Part shown: in pieces, positions 1 to 8,276 of the stretch
Layout: every line of letters starts with the position of its first letter
Position numbering within the stretch: the stretch's first letter is position 1
Origin: an uncultured Corynebacterium sp.
GTDB taxonomy: Bacteria; Actinomycetota; Actinomycetes; Mycobacteriales; Mycobacteriaceae
Reading direction: 5' to 3'
Assembly (NCBI RefSeq): GCF_937999985.1
Contig: NZ_CALLDG010000075.1
Location: 1-25,258 of the forward strand
Length of the DNA: 25,258 nt
The notes under the pieces: model-generated
The model's input: only the letters and a program-made list of their open reading frames with translations
Databases searched by the model: none
What the model was told of the DNA's origin: nothing
Made by a program: the position numbers and the translations under genes

Positions 1-1055
1 ATGTGCTCCATCTTGCGCATCAGGTTCGGCAGCGCCGATTCCGAGGAGCTGGTGGCGAAGATCAGCAGGTATTCGCGGCCCAGGTACTTCACCAGCTTGA
101 AGATGTTGAATCCAGTGAACACCCGCAGGATCAGTCCCAAGATGCCGAACACGAAGATCACACAGGTGATGTAGAAGCCGAGGATCAGCACGCCCAGCTG
201 CAGAACTGCCTTGATGCCCGTGCCGCCGACTACGCCCGCCATGGCGCCGAAGGCGCCGATCGGGGCGAGCCACAGGATCCAGGACAGGATCTTGAACACC
301 AGCTTCTGCAGGGTGGCGACGAAGCTGAGGATCGGCTCGCCGGCCTTGCCCATAGACTGCGTGGCGAAGCCCACCAGTAGAGCAATGAAAAGCACCTGCA
401 GGATCTGGCCACTAGTGAAGGCGCCGAAGAAGGTGTCCGGGACAATGCCCTGGACGAAGCCAACCAGGCCTTCGGCTTTCTGCTCTTCGCCGTTGCCGAA
501 GGTGTTGCTTCCGCCGGTGCTCAGGTTCAGACCATCGCCCGGCTGGAGAATGTTGCCAACCACCAGGCCCACTGCGAGGGCGAAGGTGGACATCGTAACG
601 AAGTATGTCAGTGCCAGGCCGCCGGCTTTACCTACTGACGCCGCAGACCTCACCGAACCAATTCCCAGCACAATCGTGCAGAAGATCACCGGTGCGATGA
701 TCATCTTGATCAGGCTGACGTAAGTGGTGCCCAGCTCTTTGAATCCCTTGGCGGTATCTGGCGCCACGAGACCGAAGATGATGCCGGCGATCACGGCGAT
801 GATCACGCCGATGTATAGCCAGTGGGTGTTGTCTTTCTTCTCCCTTTTAGACTCCGCGATCTGCGGAGTGGAAGCGACGGCGTAACCAGGAGCGGCTTGC
901 TTCTCCTGGGAGCTCTGTCCGGCTGAGTGCTGTTCAGCGCCGCGCTGCCCACTTGTGTGTTGTGCAGCTGAGCGTCCGTCAGCTGAGTGTTGCCCAGCTC
1001 CGCTGAGTTCAGCGCCATTGCGCTCTGCGCCCTGGGGATTGCTTTTATCGTCCAT
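1..1055 (-). CDS. dctA: C4-dicarboxylate:cation symporter, DctA type (5' part; C-terminus lies outside the window)
   Basis: Translating the minus strand from the ATG at 1055 gives 351 residues that run off the left edge. About 70 hydrophilic residues come first, then a hydrophobic helix beginning HWLYIGVIIAVIAG and several more membrane segments. The segment SSSESALPNLMRKMEH near the edge is the serine-rich re-entrant loop of the dicarboxylate/amino acid:cation symporter (DAACS) family; the SSSESALP form fits DctA (succinate, fumarate, malate uptake) better than glutamate carriers. The protein acts in the cytoplasmic membrane. The N-terminal extension is unusually long and is made of degenerate five-residue repeats. 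No Met lies between residue 1 and the first helix, which supports this start, although the ribosome site is weak. A glutamate/aspartate carrier remains possible. Family assignment is firm; the substrate is inferred. Confidence 0.85.
   Translation of the reverse strand, partial: MDDKSNPQGAERNGAELSGAGQHSADGRSAAQHTSGQRGAEQHSAGQSSQEKQAAPGYAVASTPQIAESKREKKDNTHWLYIGVIIAVIAGIIFGLVAPDTAKGFKELGTTYVSLIKMIIAPVIFCTIVLGIGSVRSAASVGKAGGLALTYFVTMSTFALAVGLVVGNILQPGDGLNLSTGGSNTFGNGEEQKAEGLVGFVQGIVPDTFFGAFTSGQILQVLFIALLVGFATQSMGKAGEPILSFVATLQKLVFKILSWILWLAPIGAFGAMAGVVGGTGIKAVLQLGVLILGFYITCVIFVFGILGLILRVFTGFNIFKLVKYLGREYLLIFATSSSESALPNLMRKMEH
921..1040 (-). repeat. 15-bp degenerate tandem repeat encoding pentapeptides in DctA
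   Basis: Codons 6-45 of the symporter form eight consecutive five-residue units: NPQGA, ERNGA, ELSGA, GQHSA, DGRSA, AQHTS, GQRGA, EQHSA. Seven of the eight end in [SG]A. On the DNA the units appear as 15-bp steps containing GCTGA/CAGCT cores. The array lies in the cytoplasmic N-terminal extension before the first membrane helix and keeps the reading frame. Confidence 0.75.
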
Positions 1056-1078
1056 GATCCCTAGTGCCCCATTTCGGT

Positions 1079-1159
1079 GTATTCAGATGTTTTCTGTATT
1101 CAGCTGTCTTCTTCAGGCGTTTACTTTCTTGAAGCGTCTGCCTTCTTGAAGCGTTGGCT
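1079..1159. repeat. 17-bp-periodic repeats upstream of dctA
   Basis: Five imperfect units with a 17-bp step lie 24-104 bp upstream of the dctA start. GTATTCAGATGTTTTCT (1079-1095) and GTATTCAGCTGTCTTCT (1096-1112) match at 15 of 17 bases. The 12-mer TTCTTGAAGCGT occurs at 1126 and 1143, with a related TTCTTCAGGCGT at 1109. They fall in the likely promoter or 5' UTR. The rest of the 1056-1311 gap shows no other structure I can support. Confidence 0.65.
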
Positions 1160-1311
1160 CCCATCCCCTGCTGCGCCAGTGACTTCCCTTCGAGTTCGGC
1201 TGGAACCGAGTGGGCGTCAGTAAGAAACAGGACGAAAGAGCCTCTACACCTCTATTCTGCTCCTAGGTGGAGATAAGAAACAAATGGGCGCTGCGATAGG
1301 ATGTTGCCATA

Positions 1312-1986
1312 CTATTCGGCAAGCGGCCAAGCGGTGTTGACCTGCACGTCCTTGCCCTTCTTCTGAAACCACTCTTGCAGTCCCTTCTGAGACTCGTAGA
1401 ACCACGTGGCCTGCGAAAGCATCAGTTCATCCGCTGACATCTGTGTCACCTCGGGATACTTGCGCGCCAGCATCCACGCCACACGAGCGGCAGCCACCGC
1501 ATCCGCCGTCGCCTCGTGGGCGCTGTCCAAATTCACGCCGTAATGCTGGCACACGCTTTCCAGGGTGCGCTTCCCCTTGCGGTACTGATCCTTTGCCCTA
1601 TCAACCACATAGGGGTCGAATACGGGGCCGTCGACAGTGAAGCTAGGCTCCAAGGCGCGCAGAACGCTGAGGTCATAGGCGGCGTTGTAGACGATCAGCG
1701 TGGCGCCGGAGCGCCAGGCCTCGCGGATTCCCTCGATGGTTTTGGCCAGCACTTCTCCATGATCCTGGCCGTGCTCGCGAGCGTACTCGGTAGTGATGCC
1801 GTGGACGTCGGAGGCCTGCTGAGGAATCTCCACGCCGGGATCGGCGAGCATCTCAATGTCGTTTCGCTCGCGCCCCTTGATGGTCACAAGTGCGCTGGTG
1901 ACGATGCGGGCGGTCTTCGGGTCTACTCCAGTGGTTTCCAGGTCGAAGCTCAGCATGTGTGCCGGGTCAAAATGCGGTGCAGTCAT
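1312..1986 (-). CDS. DnaQ-like 3'-5' exonuclease (DEDDh family)
   Basis: The protein has about 224 residues and is a single exonuclease domain of the DNA polymerase III epsilon superfamily. Visible motifs are Exo I FDLETTG near the N-terminus, Exo II as NAAYDLSVL around residue 100, and Exo III as SAHEATADAVAAA around residue 158, with the His of the DEDDh type. It should hydrolyse 3' ends of DNA or RNA with two metal ions. At 224 residues without a polymerase or UvrC-like domain it is a stand-alone exonuclease, not proven to be the replicative proofreader. An upstream in-frame GTG at 1995 exists, but the ATG at 1986 lies exactly 7 nt after TAAAGT, the spacing of a leaderless start, so I prefer it. 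It stands alone between divergent and co-oriented neighbours. Confidence 0.88.
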   Translation of the reverse strand: MTAPHFDPAHMLSFDLETTGVDPKTARIVTSALVTIKGRERNDIEMLADPGVEIPQQASDVHGITTEYAREHGQDHGEVLAKTIEGIREAWRSGATLIVYNAAYDLSVLRALEPSFTVDGPVFDPYVVDRAKDQYRKGKRTLESVCQHYGVNLDSAHEATADAVAAARVAWMLARKYPEVTQMSADELMLSQATWFYESQKGLQEWFQKKGKDVQVNTAWPLAE

Positions 1987-1993
1987 GGTGACC

Positions 1994-1999
1994 ACTTTA
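1994..1999 (-). promoter_or_regulatory. -10 box of a probable leaderless promoter for the DnaQ-like gene
   Basis: On the minus strand TAAAGT is followed by 7 nt and then ATG at 1986. No convincing Shine-Dalgarno sequence lies between them. This geometry is the usual actinobacterial leaderless arrangement. No -35 consensus is visible. Confidence 0.45.
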
Positions 2000-2181
2000 T
2001 AGGTGGCTCAGGACAACCCCCGTTGCCGTTCGAAAAGAATGCGTTCTTCATGCGGGGCAGAGTTTTGTTTCCTAGTATTTTCTTCACAACAAAATTCTTT
2101 TACCGGGAACTTTTTCCGCGCTGGGAACATTATGCGCCCGCGTTGCGTCCCACCCTCGTAAAACAAAACTTCGCAGTAATT

Positions 2182-2188
2182 AGAAAGG
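2182..2188 (+). promoter_or_regulatory. Ribosome binding site deciding the TTG start of the first VWA gene
   Basis: AGAAAGG lies 12 nt before the TTG at 2201. The paralog downstream has the same AGAAAGG-TTG arrangement, and both coding regions open with similar residues (M-x-P-A), so the TTG start is supported twice. The 1987-2181 stretch is AT-richer than its surroundings and should carry the promoter, but I could not identify a -10/-35 pair. Confidence 0.7.
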
Positions 2189-2200
2189 CGCTGATCCCCC

Positions 2201-4183
2201 TTGCACCCCGCTAGCCACGCCCCCAAGGCCACAGCGAAACAACCAAAACCCTGGCGACTCACCCTCGCGCTACTCGCCTTCCTCACCATCATCACCCTCC
2301 TCCCCATCCTCGCCGTCAACGCTAACGCCGAAGACGACAACAACGGGGACGGTCAAGGCAGCGGGAATAAGGACGACAGCAAGGTAGCTGTCGTCCTCGA
2401 CGCCTCCGACTCCATGGCCGAAAAAGACACCGGCGACGGCGGCACCCGAATGGACGCAGCCAAAAAAGCCGCCAACGAAACCATCGACACCCTCGCCGAT
2501 TCAGCCCAAACCGCAGTCATCGCCTACGGCTCCGAAGAATCCAACGCCCCCGACAACCGCGAAAAGGGCTGCCAAGACATCACCACCCTCGCCTCCCTCG
2601 GCAACAACAAACCCGAAGACCTCAAGGACAAAATCAACGAACTAGAACCCAAGGGCTACACCCCCATCGGCAACGCCATCAAACAAGCCGCCGACGAACT
2701 CGGCGACTCTGGCACACGCAACATCATCCTCGTCTCCGACGGCATCGACACCTGCGCCCCACCACCAGTCTGCGACGTCGCCGAAGACATCGCCGGCGAC
2801 GGCATCGACCTGGCCATCCACACCGTCGGATTCAAAGTCGACAACACAGCCCAAAAAGAACTCGAATGCATCTCTGACGTCTCCGGCGGCACCTACACGT
2901 CCGCAGACGACACCGAAGCACTCACCGAAGCCCTCACCGACGCCGCCCAACGCGTCGCCGGAAACTACGAATCCGCAGGCACCCCAGTCCAACTAGCAGA
3001 CAACGCCACCGACGGGTTCTACCTCGGCGAAGGCCTCTACCAAAGCACACTGCCCAGCCCTAAGGAAACCAACAAGGACGGCGACGACAAGTGGTTCAGC
3101 ATCAGCGTCCCCGAAGGCAAGAAGGCACAGGTAACCGCAAACCTGGTTCCCGTCGGCTTTGAGGGCGGCGACCACATCTACTACGACGTCGACGTCGAAT
3201 ATAAGAACGACAGCTGCAACGATAAGGGCTCCGGCTACTACACCGGCTCGAATTGGCCCGGCCCCCCGGAAGCGGAGACCGTCACCATCGATCCGGAGGA
3301 GGACTGTGACCCGACGAAATATCGCGTGAAGCTCAACCGCTCCGGCACCGAAATAGATCGTGACCTGCCGGTCGAGATCATGATCGGGTTTGAGCCCCAA
3401 GTCGATGGTTCTGAAGCCGGCCCGGAAAACGACCGAGAGACCCCCGAGGGCAAAGACAAGGATAAGGTCAAGGTGCCTAGCACCACTCCGAAGCCAACCC
3501 CCGGCGGCAGCTCCTACAATGATGCAACCGAAATCACCCCGGGTACTGTATCCGACACCCTGGTCCCCGGCGAGACGAAGTTTTACCGCATGAACGTCGA
3601 CTGGGGCCAGCGCCCCATCGCGGAAGTCGAGTTCGACAAGAAGAACACGGACGATTCCCGTAACGGCGACATTTACGTCGCATCTCCGCGCCGAATTGTC
3701 ACGTCTGAGCAGACCATACGGACCCTCGACAAGGATGTCCCCACCACCGCACGTGCCGTAGATACGCCGTACGTTTTCTACCGCAACCGTGAAGAAAATG
3801 TGGCACATCAGGAAGCTTCGGACGCCGGTCAGTGGTACGTCATGGTCACTCTCGAGGGTTACGACGATAACGGAAAGCAAGCTAAGGACATCGAGTTCCG
3901 CCTGTCCACTGCGGTGGAAGGTAACAAGGTCGATGGACCGGAGTGGCGTCAAACCCTAGAGCCCGGACCGGAGCCCACCCCCGAGCCGCCAGGAACCAAC
4001 GACGACAGCAACGACGGCCAGGAAAACAACGGCAACTCCAACGACGATGAGTCCGACGCCCAGGCCAAGGACATCGACAACGCCTCCCAGAGCAACACGA
4101 TCCTGTACATCGGCTTGGGTGTCCTGGCCCTCATTCTGATCGCCGCCGTAGCGGTTTACTTCACCGCCGTCCGCCGCAAGTAG
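2201..4183 (+). CDS. Secreted, membrane-anchored VWA-domain protein with intact MIDAS (VWA-1)
   Basis: 660 residues from a TTG start. A signal peptide (residues about 18-43, ending AVNANA) precedes an acidic linker, a VWA domain (about 61-255), two beta-rich segments resembling PPC (pre-peptidase C-terminal) domains (about 265-330 and 440-490), a Pro/Glu/Asn-rich stalk and a C-terminal membrane helix (about 632-656) with an RRK stop-transfer tail. The body is thus predicted outside the cell. The MIDAS metal site is complete: D67-S69-S71 (DASDS), T154 and D180. Six cysteines, including C124, C185 and C191, are shared with the paralog and could form disulfides. VWA domains usually bind protein ligands; the ligand here is unknown. 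No sortase motif is seen. Its 5' portion (to about 3120) uses only GAA for Glu, unlike the rest of the gene. I cannot name the family more precisely. Confidence 0.85.
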   Translation: MHPASHAPKATAKQPKPWRLTLALLAFLTIITLLPILAVNANAEDDNNGDGQGSGNKDDSKVAVVLDASDSMAEKDTGDGGTRMDAAKKAANETIDTLADSAQTAVIAYGSEESNAPDNREKGCQDITTLASLGNNKPEDLKDKINELEPKGYTPIGNAIKQAADELGDSGTRNIILVSDGIDTCAPPPVCDVAEDIAGDGIDLAIHTVGFKVDNTAQKELECISDVSGGTYTSADDTEALTEALTDAAQRVAGNYESAGTPVQLADNATDGFYLGEGLYQSTLPSPKETNKDGDDKWFSISVPEGKKAQVTANLVPVGFEGGDHIYYDVDVEYKNDSCNDKGSGYYTGSNWPGPPEAETVTIDPEEDCDPTKYRVKLNRSGTEIDRDLPVEIMIGFEPQVDGSEAGPENDRETPEGKDKDKVKVPSTTPKPTPGGSSYNDATEITPGTVSDTLVPGETKFYRMNVDWGQRPIAEVEFDKKNTDDSRNGDIYVASPRRIVTSEQTIRTLDKDVPTTARAVDTPYVFYRNREENVAHQEASDAGQWYVMVTLEGYDDNGKQAKDIEFRLSTAVEGNKVDGPEWRQTLEPGPEPTPEPPGTNDDSNDGQENNGNSNDDESDAQAKDIDNASQSNTILYIGLGVLALILIAAVAVYFTAVRRK

Positions 4184-4208
4184 CAGCGCCCCCCGCAAAG
4201 CCGGAACT

Positions 4209-4216
4209 AGAAAGGG
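4209..4216 (+). promoter_or_regulatory. Ribosome binding site of the second VWA gene
   Basis: AGAAAGGG lies 10 nt before the TTG start at 4227, matching the arrangement in front of the first VWA gene. The gap between the two genes is only 43 bp and shows no terminator, so cotranscription is likely. Confidence 0.7.
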
Positions 4217-4226
4217 TTGATTCGCC

Positions 4227-6185
4227 TTGCTCCCCGCCTATTCGGTGCCCAAGACCCATGCCTCTCGACCACTTCGCACACGGCGAGTCACCTCGGCGCT
4301 GCTGGCACTCCTCACTGTGCTCGCTCTTGTGCCGATCTTGACGGTCAACGCACAAGCGCAGGATAAAGACAGTGCCGGCCAGCATGGCGGTTCCGGCCAG
4401 CGCGGCGGTGACGGTACCGATAGCCAGGTCGCCATTATTGTTGACGCCTCACGCCACATGGCCGAGAAAAGCAAAACAAACGAGGGCAAAACCCGGATGG
4501 ACGTGGCGAAAAAGGCGGCGAACGAAACAGCCAAAGCGGTAGCCGATAGGTCAGAGACCATGGTCTTGGGATATGGCTCCGAGGTAGAAATAGCTCCTGA
4601 GAACGAAAGCAGTGGCTGCCTCGATATCACTTCCCTTTCGCCCCTGGGCAACAACAAAGCTGCCGACCTGGAAAACGACATCAACGAGCTACAGCCCAAG
4701 GGCTATGCACCCATCACTAATGCTCTTAAACATGCCCAAAGGGAAATGGATACGAGCAAAACGCGCAGCATTGTCCTCATTTCCTCGGGCATCAACTCGT
4801 GCCCAATCCCGCCTGCGTGCGAATACGCCGAGACTGCGTCAAGTGATTCGACGAAGATCATTCACACCATTGGAGTGGGCGCCGACGACAAGGGGAAAAA
4901 AGAACTCGAGTGCATCGCCAAAGCCACCGGCGGCACCTACTCCGACGCGGATAACATTCAAGACCTTCTGGTGGAACTGATCGACGTCAAAGGGCGTGTG
5001 CCGAACTACGGCGCCCCCTCCGGCACACCCGTCCAATTAGCCGACAACCCCGACGACGGGTTCTACCTCGGCGAAGGCCTCTACCAAAGCAGCCTGCCTT
5101 CCCCAGCCAAAGGAAAGGAAGAAGGCGACGAGAAATGGTTCAGCATCAGCGTCCAGGACAACACCCAAGCACGCATCGCGATCACCCCCATCCCATTGGG
5201 CTTCGAGGGCGCCAACTGGGACGATTATGGCACCGAGGTAGAGGTCAGAAACGACACCTGTGAATACAGGGAGACTTACAAAGAATCATCCAGCTGGCCG
5301 AGCCCACCTTCAGCAGAAAACATCACTATCACCCCCGATCAATCGTGTGACCCGACGAAATATCGAGTAAAGATGTCCGGCACTGGCGACCTACACGACA
5401 CGGAACTTCCAATCGAGATCCTTGTCGGCTTTGAGCCCATAGCTAGCGAGTCCGAAGCCGGGCCCAATCATGGCAGTGCGGTGCCTGAGGACGGGGACGA
5501 AATCGACATCCCCGACACGTCTCCGCAGCCAACCCCCGGTGGCACGTCCTACGCCACTGCACCTGAGATCACTAAAAGCACGGTCTCCGACACTCTCGTG
5601 CCGGGCGAGATGAAGTTTTACCGCATGAACGTCGACTGGGGCCAGCGCCCCGTCGCGGAGGTCGAATTCGACAAGAACGAGGAACCGGGAAGCCGTTCCC
5701 ACTCGGGGAATTTGTATATCGCATCCCCACGCCGCGCAGTTACGTCGGATCCTCTGTCCGAAGGCCTAGAGAAAAATGCTCCCGTTACCGTCCAAGCTGT
5801 GGACACCCCATACGTGTACTACCGCAACCGCGAAGGACCCGAGCAGAACTGGAAAACAGCGGATGCCGGCCAGTGGTACATCGTGGTCTCCCTTGAGGGA
5901 TACAACGACAACGGCAAGCCGAATAAGGAAGTCGAGTTCCGCCTATCCGCGGCGGTAGAAGGCGAGCGCGCCGACGGGCCGGAGTGGCGCCAAACCCTCG
6001 AGCCCGGCCCGGCTCCTTCCACCGAACCGCCAAGCAACACCGGCGCAGACGAATCCGACCCGCAAGCAAAGGACACCGACAACGCCACCCAAAACCAAAC
6101 GATCATGTACGCCGGCCTGGGATTGCTGGCCATCGTCCTGATCGCAGGCGGCGCCGTCTACTTCACCGCAGTCCGCCGCAAGTAG
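4227..6185 (+). CDS. Secreted, membrane-anchored VWA-like protein with degenerate MIDAS (VWA-2)
   Basis: 652 residues from a TTG start; a tandem paralog of the preceding gene along its whole length. It has the same order of parts: signal peptide ending NAQAQ, VWA-like domain, two PPC-like segments, Pro-rich stalk and a C-terminal helix ending in FTAVRRK. The six cysteines of VWA-1 are conserved. The metal site is not: DASDS has become DASRH (S71 to H77), the MIDAS Thr is A161 in GYAP, and the Asp of SDG is S187 in SSG. The fold probably persists but divalent metal binding in the classical way should be lost. Patches are almost identical to VWA-1 at DNA level (a 38-bp and a 40-bp perfect match), suggesting gene conversion or recent constraint. 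Likely cotranscribed with VWA-1; a heteromeric surface complex is an inference only. Confidence 0.83.
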   Translation: MLPAYSVPKTHASRPLRTRRVTSALLALLTVLALVPILTVNAQAQDKDSAGQHGGSGQRGGDGTDSQVAIIVDASRHMAEKSKTNEGKTRMDVAKKAANETAKAVADRSETMVLGYGSEVEIAPENESSGCLDITSLSPLGNNKAADLENDINELQPKGYAPITNALKHAQREMDTSKTRSIVLISSGINSCPIPPACEYAETASSDSTKIIHTIGVGADDKGKKELECIAKATGGTYSDADNIQDLLVELIDVKGRVPNYGAPSGTPVQLADNPDDGFYLGEGLYQSSLPSPAKGKEEGDEKWFSISVQDNTQARIAITPIPLGFEGANWDDYGTEVEVRNDTCEYRETYKESSSWPSPPSAENITITPDQSCDPTKYRVKMSGTGDLHDTELPIEILVGFEPIASESEAGPNHGSAVPEDGDEIDIPDTSPQPTPGGTSYATAPEITKSTVSDTLVPGEMKFYRMNVDWGQRPVAEVEFDKNEEPGSRSHSGNLYIASPRRAVTSDPLSEGLEKNAPVTVQAVDTPYVYYRNREGPEQNWKTADAGQWYIVVSLEGYNDNGKPNKEVEFRLSAAVEGERADGPEWRQTLEPGPAPSTEPPSNTGADESDPQAKDTDNATQNQTIMYAGLGLLAIVLIAGGAVYFTAVRRK

Positions 6186-6201
6186 ATCCCCCGCAAGTAG
6201 A
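6176..6201 (+). repeat. 11-bp direct repeat across the stop codon of VWA-2
   Basis: CCGCAAGTAGA, which contains the last codons and TAG stop of VWA-2 (6176-6186), recurs at 6191-6201. The equivalent region after VWA-1 has CCGCAAGTAG followed by CCCCCCGCAAAG, so part of the layout predates or accompanied the gene duplication. Confidence 0.7.
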
Positions 6202-6211
6202 CTAGCGGGGG
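6188..6211 (+). other. GC-rich hairpin overlapping the ligA start
   Basis: CCCCCGC (6188-6194) and GCGGGGG (6205-6211) are perfect 7-bp inverted arms around a 10-nt loop. The right arm ends on the first base of the ligA GTG codon. No T-tract follows, so it is not a classical terminator for VWA-2. It may be fortuitous. Confidence 0.4.
6198..6203 (+). promoter_or_regulatory. -10 box of a probable leaderless ligA promoter
   Basis: TAGACT is followed by 7 nt and then the GTG start of ligA. The same GTAGACT plus 7 nt precedes the NUDIX gene on the opposite strand. No purine-rich ribosome site at normal distance competes with it. Confidence 0.5.
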
Positions 6212-8262
6212 TGAGTACTCAATCCCGCTGGCAAGAACTCGCTGACCAGGTGCGCCACCACCGGCAGCTCTACTACTACGGCGAACCGGAGATCTCGGAC
6301 GCGGACTTCGACGCCCTGCTGCAGGAGCTCAAGGACCTAGAGCAGGCCCACCCGGAGGTCGTCACCGGCGCGTCCCCCACCGAGGAAGTCGCACCCGCTC
6401 CACCCACCAGCAGTCCGTTCCGCAACGTCGACCACCGCGAGCAGATGCTCAGTCTGGACAACGTCTTTGATACCGAGCAACTCGCCGGCTGGCTGGACCG
6501 CACCCCCGCGAAGACATACCTGACGGAGCTGAAGATCGACGGGGCGTCAATAAACCTCCTTTACATCGACGGCCAGTTGGAACTCGCGCTAACCCGCGGC
6601 GACGGTACGACGGGCGAGGACATCACCCACAACGCGCGGACCCTCGACGACATCCCGGATACCCTCCACGGCACAGACGAGTTCCCCGTCCCGGCTCTGG
6701 TGGAAATCCGCGGCGAGGTGTTCATCGACGTCGAGGACTTCGCCACCATGAACGCCCAGCGCCAGGCCGAGGGGCTGAAGATGTTCGCCAACCCCCGCAA
6801 TGCCGCCGCCGGCGCGATGCGGCAGAAGAATGCCGCGGATACGGCCAAGCGCCCACTGAAGTTGATTTGCCACGGTATCGGCGCGCGCGAGGGCTTCTCC
6901 CCTGCTTCCCAGCACGATGCGTATCGCGCGATTGCCGCGTGGGGACTGCCGGTTAGCCCCTACACCAGGCAGGTTCACTCCGCCAAGGAGGTCCAGCAGC
7001 AGGTCGAGTACTGGGGTGAGCACCGCCACGACGCGGCGCACGAGATGGACGGGCTGGTCGTCAAGGTCGATTCCTTAGAAGAGCAGCTGGAGCTGGGCCA
7101 CACCAGCCGCGCCCCGCGCTGGGCGATCGCGTATAAGTATCCGCCGGAAGAGGCGATGACCACGCTGCACAACATCCGCGTCGGCATTGGCCGCACGGGT
7201 CGCGCCACGCCATATGCGGTCATGGAGCCGAAGTACGTGGCGGGCTCTACGGTCTCGATGGCCACGCTGCACAACCCGACGGAGGCCCACCGCAAGGGCG
7301 TGATGCTGGGCGATACGATCACCATCCGCAAGGCCGGCGAGGTCATCCCGGAGGTGTTAGGCCCGGTCGAGGATAAGCGCACGGGCGCGGAGCGGCCTTT
7401 CCTATTTTCGACGTTCTGCCCCGAGTGCGGCACCCGTTTGGCTCCTTCGAAGGTTGGTGACGCCGACTGGCGTTGCCCCAACACTCAATACTGTCCTGGC
7501 CAGTTGCATACCCGCTTGACGTATCTGGCTTCCCGCAAGGCGTTTGATATCGACGCTTTGGGGGAAAAGGGCGCTTATGATCTGATCCATTCCGGTGTGT
7601 TGGCCGACGAGTCGGAGCTGTTCGACTTGAGCGCAGAGGATCTGGAGAAGACCAGTTCTTATGCGACGAAGGCCGGGAAGCTGAATAAGTCCGGTGAGAC
7701 TTTGCTGGAGAAGCTGCAGTTCGCGAAGGAGGCAGACCTGTGGCGGGTGCTGGTTGCTCTGTCGATCCGGCACGTGGGTCCGACCGCGGCGAAGGCCTTG
7801 GCGAAGCATTTCGAGTCCGTGGAGGACATCGCCTCTGCTTCAGTCGAGGAGATGGCCGGCATCGACGGTGTGGCCGAGACGATCGCGGAGTCGATTTCGG
7901 ATTGGTTCACGGTGGATTGGCACCGCCGGATCGTGGATCGCTGGGCGGCGGCTGGCGTGCGGATGCGTCAGGAGGCCGGGGAAACTTCCGGCGAGGCGGA
8001 TGGCGTGGATTCCTCGCTGCTGGAGGGCCTGACGATTGTGGTCACCGGCTCGCTGGAGGACTTCGACCGGACGGCGGCGAAGGAGGCCATCGAGGCTCGC
8101 GGCGGCAAAGCGGCGGGCAGCGTGTCGAAAAATACGGACTTCCTGATTGCAGGCGAAAAGGCCGGTTCCAAGTTGAAAAAGGCCGAGGACCTGGGCGTGC
8201 CCGTGCTGGATGAGGCAGCCTTCAAGGAGCTGCTGGAAAACGGCGCAAACCAAACAGAGTAG
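6211..8262 (+). CDS. ligA: NAD+-dependent DNA ligase LigA
   Basis: 683 residues, a normal full length. The adenylation domain carries the AMP-accepting lysine in ELKIDGAS (K108), preceded by the Ia domain with YYYGEPEISDADFD, which binds the NMN part of NAD+. An OB fold follows, then a four-cysteine zinc finger (C403, C406, C422, C428), helix-hairpin-helix repeats (about 435-580) and a C-terminal BRCT domain (about 600-680, LLEGLTIVVTGSLEDFDR). The enzyme seals nicks in replication and repair in the cytoplasm using NAD+. The GTG start is supported by the leaderless -10 box 7 nt upstream and by the alignment of the N-terminus to the family. An aldo/keto reductase gene follows after 14 bp and is probably cotranscribed. 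The gene is oriented against the MetE-like/mnmA group, with which it usually shares a strand in mycobacteria. Confidence 0.98.
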   Translation: MSTQSRWQELADQVRHHRQLYYYGEPEISDADFDALLQELKDLEQAHPEVVTGASPTEEVAPAPPTSSPFRNVDHREQMLSLDNVFDTEQLAGWLDRTPAKTYLTELKIDGASINLLYIDGQLELALTRGDGTTGEDITHNARTLDDIPDTLHGTDEFPVPALVEIRGEVFIDVEDFATMNAQRQAEGLKMFANPRNAAAGAMRQKNAADTAKRPLKLICHGIGAREGFSPASQHDAYRAIAAWGLPVSPYTRQVHSAKEVQQQVEYWGEHRHDAAHEMDGLVVKVDSLEEQLELGHTSRAPRWAIAYKYPPEEAMTTLHNIRVGIGRTGRATPYAVMEPKYVAGSTVSMATLHNPTEAHRKGVMLGDTITIRKAGEVIPEVLGPVEDKRTGAERPFLFSTFCPECGTRLAPSKVGDADWRCPNTQYCPGQLHTRLTYLASRKAFDIDALGEKGAYDLIHSGVLADESELFDLSAEDLEKTSSYATKAGKLNKSGETLLEKLQFAKEADLWRVLVALSIRHVGPTAAKALAKHFESVEDIASASVEEMAGIDGVAETIAESISDWFTVDWHRRIVDRWAAAGVRMRQEAGETSGEADGVDSSLLEGLTIVVTGSLEDFDRTAAKEAIEARGGKAAGSVSKNTDFLIAGEKAGSKLKKAEDLGVPVLDEAAFKELLENGANQTE

Positions 8263-8276
8263 AAAGGCAGGAACGA

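Noticed and set aside
921..1159. CRISPR array
   Set aside because: Repeats are 15-17 bp, degenerate and contiguous without unique spacers; one part is clearly coding.
1312..1325. Hairpin terminator after the DnaQ-like gene
   Set aside because: TTGCC/GGCAA gives only five pairs over the stop codon and no T-tract follows.
2993..3952. A 319-codon minus-strand open frame inside VWA-1
   Set aside because: Antisense shadow of the VWA gene; no ribosome site and no plausible protein features.
6188..6211. Intrinsic terminator after VWA-2
   Set aside because: The stem is good, but there is no T-tract and it overlaps the ligA start, so termination there would block ligA.
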